DNA of 13,405 nucleotides from JBHIFB01 sp046760905 (GTDB lineage Bacteria > Gemmatimonadota > CAZMKB01): positions 1-13,405 of the forward strand of contig JBHIFB010000084.1 of assembly GCA_046760905.1 (NCBI GenBank). Reading direction: 5' to 3'. Under the pieces are notes generated by a model that worked only from the letters and a program-made list of their open reading frames with translations, ran no database searches and was not told where the DNA came from. A program made the position numbers and the translations under genes. The stretch's first letter is position 1; each line of letters starts with the position of its first letter. Positions 1 through 4,364 of the stretch are shown here, piece after piece.

Positions 1-127
1 TCTCGAGATACTTGGATACGGTGTGACGGGTGAGGCTCAGCATTTCGGCAAGCTCCTCCGCCTGGAGACCTGCCGGAGATGCCTTGAGATTGGTGAGGAT
101 ACGGCCCTGAATGTCCTTTTCAGGCAT
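1..127 (-). CDS. Helix-turn-helix transcriptional regulator, N-terminus only (cut by window edge)
   Basis: The first 42 codons of a leftward gene are visible, starting at the ATG at 127-125. They contain a helix-turn-helix: residues about 22-30 (QAEELAEML) form one helix, SL the turn, and TRHTVSKYLE (about 33-42) the recognition helix. The sequence resembles winged-helix DNA-binding domains of the HTH_11/HTH_24 kind, but the family cannot be fixed because the effector or sensor part lies outside the window. A well-placed promoter and a 24-bp dyad sit directly upstream, which suggests the protein controls its own gene. The ribosome binding site is poor (only GGAT about 9 nt ahead), but no better in-frame start is visible. 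Recognition of the HTH is confident; ligand and targets are unknown. Confidence 0.75.
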   Translation of the reverse strand, partial: MPEKDIQGRILTNLKASPAGLQAEELAEMLSLTRHTVSKYLE

Positions 128-142
128 TTTTTAGATCCATTT

Positions 143-166
143 ATGGTATCCAATATTGGTTACCAT
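143..166. promoter_or_regulatory. Near-perfect 24-bp dyad, probable operator of the adjacent HTH regulator
   Basis: The outer arms are ATGGTA (143-148) and TACCAT (161-166), and the core CCAATATTGG (150-159) is self-complementary. Only one symmetric pair (149/160) breaks the symmetry. The dyad lies 1 bp downstream of the -10 hexamer and covers the expected start site near 161, the classic place for a repressor. Binding by the neighbouring regulator is inferred from position. Confidence 0.65.
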
Positions 167-167
167 A

Positions 168-196
168 ATAATAACAAAATACGCCCTCCCTGTCAA
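168..196 (-). promoter_or_regulatory. Sigma-70-type promoter of the HTH regulator gene
   Basis: Read on the minus strand, TTGACA (196-191) is followed after exactly 17 nt by TATTAT (173-168). Transcription would start near 161 and give a leader of about 34 nt before the regulator ATG. The -35 is a perfect match and the -10 has one mismatch to the sigma-70 consensus. The promoter lies in the short gap after the BNR gene, so the regulator can be transcribed independently of it. Confidence 0.7.
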
Positions 197-232
197 GGAA
201 TTTCACCGTGAGGATTTTCCCTTCGTCAGGGA

Positions 233-1804
233 CTATTCAATCGTCACCTGGTAACAATCATGCACCTCGTTGGCCTCGGCACAGATGTATGCCGTCATGG
301 GAGGCACTCCCCAGGGTACCTGTGCGTAGCGAATGAGAGGACCGTACATCGTGTCTGCCGGCATGTTGAAGTTGAAGGGGCCAAATAAATTCAATCGCCA
401 CAGGGCATTGTTGCTTGCGTAGACAGCCGCCGAGGTTTGAACCGGATAAGGTGAGTGGTTGATGAGATAGACACCGTAGTAGATGTAATCTCCCGGATGG
501 AACACCGTCCCGTTATACGGATAAATTCCTATCTGGAGCGGATAAGGCGTTACGAAGTCAACGCGGTCGAAGAAGACCGCCTGAGTTTCCGTCCTTGTGT
601 CTATCCAGGCGATCCCGGCTCCCCCTGAAGCCCAGTCAACGGCAACAGGGCGCTGGTAATCGTTGTAGGCATAGGGAACATCGTTCACAGCCTCGGGAGC
701 AGACCATGACCAGGGGGTGCTCTGAGCCGCGTGGGAATACATGGAGTTAAAAGTATCCACCCAGTCGTTGAATCTGTATGTCGCGTGGAAATCTCCGTAG
801 GAAGGATCAATGGTTATATCAGGCCACCCTTCGTTATTCTCCGATGTGCAGGCAAGGCAGTTGTTGCCGTTCCAGTTCACCCCGCCGTCAGTGCTGTAAG
901 CATAGTAGACATCCTCGTTCACCCCTATTTCATAGTCTTCGTAGGCGACCACGACGGTCCCCGTAGATTGGGAGGCAGCAACTCTCGGATAGATGCATGC
1001 ATTCGTCGAGACAGTGGTAAGGTTCTGATACGGTTCCCAGCTGAATCCGAGATCTGTGCTTCGCCTAACCCTCACCTCCCACTCGCCGGTATAGTGTAAG
1101 CTGTCGGAAGCCAGGTACAGATTATAATTACCGAATGAGATATCGGGGTATTGAATGTAGGCCCCATCACGCTGAAGAATGTGATAAAGCACCCATGTCT
1201 CGGCATCGTCGACTGAACGTGCGGCCTTCACATTGAAGGTAGAACCGTCGTAGGAAGAGTACGTCACATAGAGCCAGGGGTTACCGGGATAGCAGATGTT
1301 GTCTGTGGTGATGCGGGGGTGGTGGACTCCGTTTGAGTTGGCTTCGACATTGTAATAATCGATGGCACCCGTACCTAGGTCGATCCTCGCCACCTGGATC
1401 TGATTGGCATATTCGTAAATGATATAGAGGTAATCCTCATCAACCTCTGGAACCGCAAGTGCAGGTGTCATGATTTTGTAATCACCACCTGTAAAGCCGG
1501 CATAGTGCCACCAGCTGTTTCCCCCGTCAGATGAACGGAAGACATTAATAGTTGTACTCGGAGAATAGTACTCGACCACGAGGAAATATTCTGTTGCAGA
1601 GCTCACCATGTCACTGTAGAATTCATACTCCTCCATGTCAGAGACCAAGATATCGTTACCGGAGAGGAGACTCCCTACTCCACTCTGTTCATTCACGATT
1701 CTCGCTTCAGGGTGAATGATCTGCTGTTCGCTGCTCATAACGACTCCGGCCGACAGACCGATCATGACCAGAACAAAAAAACATTTTCGACTGATGAGAT
1801 TCAT
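233..1804 (-). CDS. Secreted Asp-box (BNR/sialidase-like) beta-propeller protein
   Basis: A protein of 523 residues when started at the ATG at 1804, which has a strong AGGGAGG site 8 nt ahead and gives a signal peptide (residues 1 to about 24, MNLISRK then a hydrophobic run). The frame stays open upstream to a GTG at 1990, but that start would bury the signal peptide. Four Asp-boxes (S-x-D-x-G-x-x-W type) are visible: SSDGGNSW at 91-98, SVDDAETW at 197-204, STDLGFSW at 249-256 and STDGGVNW at 304-311. These mark a sialidase/neuraminidase-like propeller spanning about residues 50-415. A C-terminal beta-rich, Ig-like domain follows (about 421-523). I do not see the arginine triad or other catalytic set of true sialidases, so it may bind or recognise a surface rather than cleave sialic acid. 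It is exported, with periplasm, cell surface or medium all possible. The gene stands alone, with its own promoter. Confidence 0.8.
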   Translation of the reverse strand: MNLISRKCFFVLVMIGLSAGVVMSSEQQIIHPEARIVNEQSGVGSLLSGNDILVSDMEEYEFYSDMVSSATEYFLVVEYYSPSTTINVFRSSDGGNSWWHYAGFTGGDYKIMTPALAVPEVDEDYLYIIYEYANQIQVARIDLGTGAIDYYNVEANSNGVHHPRITTDNICYPGNPWLYVTYSSYDGSTFNVKAARSVDDAETWVLYHILQRDGAYIQYPDISFGNYNLYLASDSLHYTGEWEVRVRRSTDLGFSWEPYQNLTTVSTNACIYPRVAASQSTGTVVVAYEDYEIGVNEDVYYAYSTDGGVNWNGNNCLACTSENNEGWPDITIDPSYGDFHATYRFNDWVDTFNSMYSHAAQSTPWSWSAPEAVNDVPYAYNDYQRPVAVDWASGGAGIAWIDTRTETQAVFFDRVDFVTPYPLQIGIYPYNGTVFHPGDYIYYGVYLINHSPYPVQTSAAVYASNNALWRLNLFGPFNFNMPADTMYGPLIRYAQVPWGVPPMTAYICAEANEVHDCYQVTIE

Positions 1805-1918
1805 GGTACCAGCCTCCCTTCTTGTGAGGGTGATCGTATTGTATAAGGTTATCGGTTCAACGGTCATCAGGGCAAAAACTGTCTTTAAACAAAGGTAGTG
1901 TATTTTCAAATGCAGAAT

Positions 1919-1939
1919 GGAAGTTACCGGGTAACCTCC
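1919..1939. repeat. 21-bp inverted repeat in the leader of the BNR gene
   Basis: The arms GGAAGTTACC and GGTAACCTCC surround a central G and match at 9 of 10 positions. The arm contains GGTAACC, which also occurs (as GGTTACC on the plus strand at 158-164) in the dyad at 143-166. It could be a second operator or an RNA hairpin in the transcript leader. Its function is not shown. Confidence 0.4.
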
Positions 1940-1998
1940 GCGTATGACAGTTGTGTCGAACAAAAGTGTGCTGCCCTGAAAACCACGCACCAGGATTC

Positions 1999-2027
1999 AT
2001 TGTACCATAATATCTTTCAATTGTCAA
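1999..2027 (-). promoter_or_regulatory. Sigma-70-type promoter of the BNR protein gene
   Basis: On the minus strand TTGACA (2027-2022) and TACAAT (2004-1999) are separated by 17 nt. Transcription would begin near 1992 and leave a leader of about 188 nt before the ATG at 1804. The spacer contains the 10-mer TATTATGGTA, which also occurs at the regulator's operator (170-161). A long leader containing an inverted repeat at 1919-1939 suggests further control, but this is inferred. Confidence 0.65.
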
Positions 2028-2030
2028 TAC

Positions 2031-2045
2031 GACAACGTGGTGATC
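2031..2045. repeat. Direct repeat copy 1, adjacent to the BNR promoter -35
   Basis: The 15-mer GACAACGTGGTGATC matches 2151-2165 (GACAAAGTGGTGATC) at 14 of 15 positions, with the copies 120 bp apart. This copy lies 3 bp upstream of the -35 hexamer (2027) of the BNR promoter, a usual place for an activator site. That role is inferred. Confidence 0.4.
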
Positions 2046-2150
2046 GAATCTCTGAGATAAGATTCCGGCACAGAGAAGAACTTCTTGATGTGCAGAATAT
2101 CAAAAATACCGATTCGAAGGGTGTTCACTTTTAATTTTTAGCTAACAGAA

Positions 2151-2165
2151 GACAAAGTGGTGATC
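2151..2165. repeat. Direct repeat copy 2, 120 bp upstream of copy 1
   Basis: GACAAAGTGGTGATC differs from the copy at 2031-2045 by one base. It overlaps the left half of the hairpin at 2154-2172, so part of its conservation could come from the stem rather than from protein binding. Confidence 0.4.
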
Positions 2166-2172
2166 CCACTTT
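2154..2172. terminator. Possible weak terminator hairpin downstream of the MBL-fold gene
   Basis: The arms AAAGTGG (2154-2160) and CCACTTT (2166-2172) pair perfectly over 7 bp around a 5-nt loop. The hairpin lies between the stop of the MBL-fold gene (2347) and the promoter of the BNR gene (2027), where a terminator would be expected. The stem is short and only three U residues are present, so termination is uncertain. Confidence 0.35.
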
Positions 2173-2346
2173 AAAAGCCATCTCAGGGAATGCCCACCAG
2201 CCGAATTCCCATTCTTGAATATACTGATCCTTCGGCGGGAAGAACAGATCACAAGGAGGGAGAGACGGGAGAACCTCACACCGCATTGCCGGTGAGGAGT
2301 TTGTCGATCATGCACGAAGACATCATCGAAACCATTCGTGTCGTCA

Positions 2347-3342
2347 TCAGAGTCCGAACATCTCGAGCTCTTTTGCAATGTTCAAGCCCGCTTCCTCAAG
2401 CCGGGTTCTTGCTCCACTTCCTGGAACCAGAACCGGATTAGTGTGATTCATATGAATGAACCGTACCTTGGCCCTTTCGGATTCAGGAAGCGTCTCGAAA
2501 CGCTTAATACTCTCGGTTATGAATGGATGAGGGATGTCTGTCATATTCCGGTCAGGTATTTCCCTATAATCGTAGAATGTACCATCCAGGTAGGCGACAG
2601 AGACCTGGGAAATCATGTGCGTGATAGAAAGCTGCCACTTCTCCCAGTCGTCTATATCGGGCAGAAACAGTGCGGATTTATCGGGGCCATCGATACGATA
2701 GCAAGCGGTTTCAGTGTACTCATCGCGGTGGGGTACTAGAAGAGCAGTGATTGTAAGGCGATCGGTTAATCGGACAGGGATCCCATCCTGGATTCGCCTG
2801 AGAGAGATGTTCCCCAAACGTACGAGTTGATCCCAGGGACCATTTCGGTTTAGGAATTCAAACATACGAGGCAATACGTAGACAGGAATGCCCTTTGTTC
2901 CCATTACCTCTCTTCCAAGATGCATGAGTCCTGTGTAATGACCTGCGTGCGCATGGGTCAGGAATATACCTGCAATCCCGGGAGAATCCGGTACAGGAAA
3001 GACCTGATCCAGGGCATTCAGCTGCTCTTTGAAGTCTGGCGTGGCATCAATGATCCAGCGCTGTGAGGTGCCTGGATCGATGATCGCGATACAGGAAACA
3101 TGGCGCCGCCGCGAAGGATCCTCCCAAAGAGGCGCGCAGCAGATCTTCTTGCATGCAGCCTGTGGATAGCCACCGTCCTGAGCGGTGCCAAGGACAACCA
3201 AGAACGGATTATCCCGGGGAGGATCAGATGCCGTTTCAGCTCGAGAGGATCGGACAAAGCTGACCGATGATATTGCCCCGCAAAGAATTACAAAAGCGGT
3301 TGCGATAGAGCACAGGAAATGCTGATACCTGTTAATTTCCAT
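2347..3342 (-). CDS. Exported PqqB-like metallo-beta-lactamase-fold hydrolase
   Basis: A protein of 331 residues with an N-terminal hydrophobic signal (about 9-30), then the fold's first strand FLVVLGTAQDGGYPQ (47-61). The cysteines C64, C68 and C69 follow at the position where PqqB-type proteins carry a metal-binding Cys cluster. The metal motif is THAHAGH (129-135): H130, H132 and H135 are present, but the usual Asp of HxHxDH is Gly134. Further probable ligands are H205 (VPHRDEY), D229 or D231/D232 (LPDIDDW) and H297/H300 (FIHMNH). This matches the PqqB-like branch of the superfamily. No other pyrroloquinoline-quinone synthesis genes are near and the protein appears exported, so a role in PQQ synthesis is not supported and the substrate is unknown. 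The ATG at 3342 has no clear ribosome binding site, but an in-frame stop lies four codons upstream, so the start cannot move far. Confidence 0.8.
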   Translation of the reverse strand: MEINRYQHFLCSIATAFVILCGAISSVSFVRSSRAETASDPPRDNPFLVVLGTAQDGGYPQAACKKICCAPLWEDPSRRRHVSCIAIIDPGTSQRWIIDATPDFKEQLNALDQVFPVPDSPGIAGIFLTHAHAGHYTGLMHLGREVMGTKGIPVYVLPRMFEFLNRNGPWDQLVRLGNISLRRIQDGIPVRLTDRLTITALLVPHRDEYTETACYRIDGPDKSALFLPDIDDWEKWQLSITHMISQVSVAYLDGTFYDYREIPDRNMTDIPHPFITESIKRFETLPESERAKVRFIHMNHTNPVLVPGSGARTRLEEAGLNIAKELEMFGL

Positions 3343-3354
3343 AGCGTAAACTTA

Positions 3355-3414
3355 TTACGATATCTCAACGAATAACAGTAAAAGCCTGTCCGAGGGTGCC
3401 CACCCATTCTCCAT
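3355..3414 (-). other. Possible 19-codon upstream reading frame in the MBL gene leader
   Basis: In the leader between the promoter and the MBL-fold start there is an ATG at 3414 that encodes 19 residues (MENGWAPS..., then RLLLLFVEIS) and stops 12 nt before the MBL ATG. The main start lacks a Shine-Dalgarno site, so coupling or attenuation is conceivable. The short frame also lacks a good ribosome site. Low confidence. Confidence 0.2.
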
Positions 3415-3448
3415 GGACCCGGACTCTGAGGACTCCACCTTTATTTCG

Positions 3449-3477
3449 ATTATATCCTGCCTCATGCAAATTGTCAA
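3449..3477 (-). promoter_or_regulatory. Perfect-consensus sigma-70 promoter of the MBL-fold gene
   Basis: On the minus strand TTGACA (3477-3472) and TATAAT (3454-3449) are separated by 17 nt, matching the consensus at all twelve positions. Transcription would start near 3442, giving a leader of about 100 nt before the ATG at 3342. A short GGGTG/CACCC dyad lies in that leader at 3394-3405. Confidence 0.75.
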
Positions 3478-3593
3478 CCGAACCATACTAGTTTTCCCAA
3501 CCTAATTTTCACCTCACACACTTGTGAAAGTATCATGCAGGCAATCTGTGGCGGTTTCAGCCTTCAATTGCGTTGTCAATGCTCACATTTGAG

Positions 3594-3631
3594 ACTTTTT
3601 CAACAGTCTCCCAAGAGACTGCTGAAAAAGT
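3594..3631. repeat. 38-bp palindrome with 17-bp arms (mobile-element-like)
   Basis: The left arm ACTTTTTCAACAGTCTC (3594-3610) and right arm GAGACTGCTGAAAAAGT (3615-3631) pair at 16 of 17 positions around the loop CCAA. In the RNA the U-run would be on the 5' side and the A-run on the 3' side, on either strand. It is therefore not an intrinsic terminator, and an extragenic palindrome or the remains of a small inverted-repeat element fits better. A partial second copy lies at 3806-3822. Confidence 0.65.
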
Positions 3632-3805
3632 ATCGACGCCAGCATCAGGTCATTTCTTTCAATTCCCACCTTAGCAACCGGAGAAAAACTTTCTGTTTTA
3701 TTATCGCTTTACTCTTGTCAAAGGAGATCCGGTGTTTCTTCCTATAGCGGTTTCCTTATAACCCTGCCGGAAATCTTCCTCTTATACCACCCTCTTGTAA
3801 AAGAC

Positions 3806-3822
3806 ACTTTTTCAACAACCTC
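3806..3822. repeat. Second, partial copy of the palindrome arm
   Basis: ACTTTTTCAACAACCTC matches the left arm at 3594-3610 in 15 of 17 positions, with the first 12 identical. It faces the right arm of the first palindrome, so TGAAAAAGT (3623-3631) and ACTTTTTCA (3806-3814) form 9-bp inverted repeats bracketing about 190 bp. No matching right half is visible here. Confidence 0.45.
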
Positions 3823-3886
3823 TAAAAGATTCTTTGACAGCATATCGCACAACTTGAATTAGCCTTCCGTGTATAGATTACAGAAA

Positions 3887-3943
3887 TCGATAATAATTCG
3901 TCTACTTGATGAGATTTCTATATATTGAATTTCGATAATAATT
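3887..3943. repeat. Two exact 12-bp AT-rich direct repeats, 45 bp apart
   Basis: TCGATAATAATT occurs at 3887-3898 and again at 3932-3943. The second copy lies inside a dyad with arms at 3923-3930 and 3951-3958. In such AT-rich DNA this may be chance. A regulatory site is possible but not shown. Confidence 0.3.
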
Positions 3944-4134
3944 TATCAATATTCAATAATATTTTCTTGACAAACAATAAGAAAGGAAGAACAGGAACGG
4001 ACGATATGATGCAGATACGCTTGCGGAGAAGACCACGAACCGATGGAGATCTTTTAGAATATTCTCCAGAAAGCGAAGAGAATCAGACCTGAAAATAAAT
4101 TCATTACTTACAGCTGGTATGGAAGTTTTTTGTG

Positions 4135-4217
4135 GAATGAATTCTGACACAAAAGAATCGCTCGATCTGTCTTTTTGAAATCTTTGTGATGACAACTGTT
4201 ACCAGAATGAATTCTGG
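4135..4217. promoter_or_regulatory. Paired GAATGAATTCTG sites upstream of the TonB receptor gene
   Basis: GAATGAATTCTG occurs exactly at 4135-4146 and 4205-4216, 70 bp apart. The second copy sits in a dyad with arms CCAGAAT (4202-4208) and ATTCTGG (4211-4217). The dyad is centred about 54 bp upstream of the start site predicted from the TATAAT at 4252, a position used by activators. The role is inferred. Confidence 0.35.
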
Positions 4218-4251
4218 CGGGAGTATTAAACATTTGCTATATTTTATCGCA

Positions 4252-4257
4252 TATAAT
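4252..4257 (+). promoter_or_regulatory. Possible -10 element of the receptor/lipoprotein operon
   Basis: A perfect TATAAT lies about 108 bp before the receptor start codon. No acceptable -35 hexamer occurs at 16-18 nt spacing, so if used it would probably need an activator. The upstream dyad at 4202-4217 is a candidate site. Confidence 0.35.
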
Positions 4258-4364
4258 AGAGAAAATCTCTCGGCGAGAAGTCTGGATCATGCATGTGACA
4301 GCCCAGCGTGATGAGTTCTTCGCAGATCAGACGTCAGGCCCGGAACCGGCCGTGGTGATTCTGT

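Larger units (their letters stand above)
1805..2346. other. Intergenic region between BNR and MBL-fold genes
   Basis: About 540 bp with no convincing gene. The part nearest the BNR gene is its leader and promoter (1999-2027). Further up are a hairpin (2154-2172) and an imperfect direct repeat (2031-2045 and 2151-2165). The remainder, 2173-2346, has only short frames without recognisable protein features. The stretch at 2090-2145 is AT-rich. Confidence 0.6.
3343..4364. other. One-kilobase AT-rich intergenic region between divergent MBL and TonB-receptor genes
   Basis: No protein-like frame was found. It holds the MBL promoter, a 38-bp palindrome (3594-3631) and a partial copy of its arm (3806-3822). 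It also holds two copies of TCGATAATAATT (3887-3898 and 3932-3943), an AT-rich dyad with arms TATTGAAT/ATTCAATA (3923-3958), two copies of GAATGAATTCTG, and a lone TATAAT ahead of the receptor gene. Its base composition is clearly more AT-rich than the coding regions on either side. Short frames here, for example on the minus strand at 3953-4195, lack protein features. Confidence 0.6.

Noticed and set aside
190..235. Terminator hairpin just after the BNR stop
   Set aside because: Only a 5-bp TCCCT/AGGGA stem and no U-run; the sequence overlaps the regulator promoter region.
731..1099. Plus-strand reading frame inside the BNR gene
   Set aside because: Antisense to a well-supported secreted protein with four Asp-boxes; no recognisable features.
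233..1804. True exo-sialidase
   Set aside because: Asp-boxes are present but no arginine triad or other catalytic set can be identified.
2274..2296. Hairpin CCTCAC/GTGAGG after the MBL gene as terminator
   Set aside because: The stem is interrupted beyond 6 bp and no U-run follows on the minus strand.
2347..3342. PQQ biosynthesis gene pqqB
   Set aside because: No pqq neighbours, an exported form and an altered metal motif; only the fold and subfamily likeness are supported.
3594..3631. Intrinsic terminator
   Set aside because: The U-run is in the 5' arm and the A-run in the 3' arm on either strand, the reverse of what an intrinsic terminator needs.
3967..3995. TTGACA on the plus strand as the receptor gene's -35
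   Set aside because: No -10-like hexamer occurs at 16-18 nt; the sequence there is AACAGG.
3953..4195. Minus-strand reading frame of 80 codons in the intergenic kilobase
   Set aside because: No ribosome site, no recognisable domain, and AT-rich non-coding composition.
4258..4364. Riboswitch (for example cobalamin) ahead of the TonB receptor
   Set aside because: No conserved B12-box or other aptamer core could be recognised.
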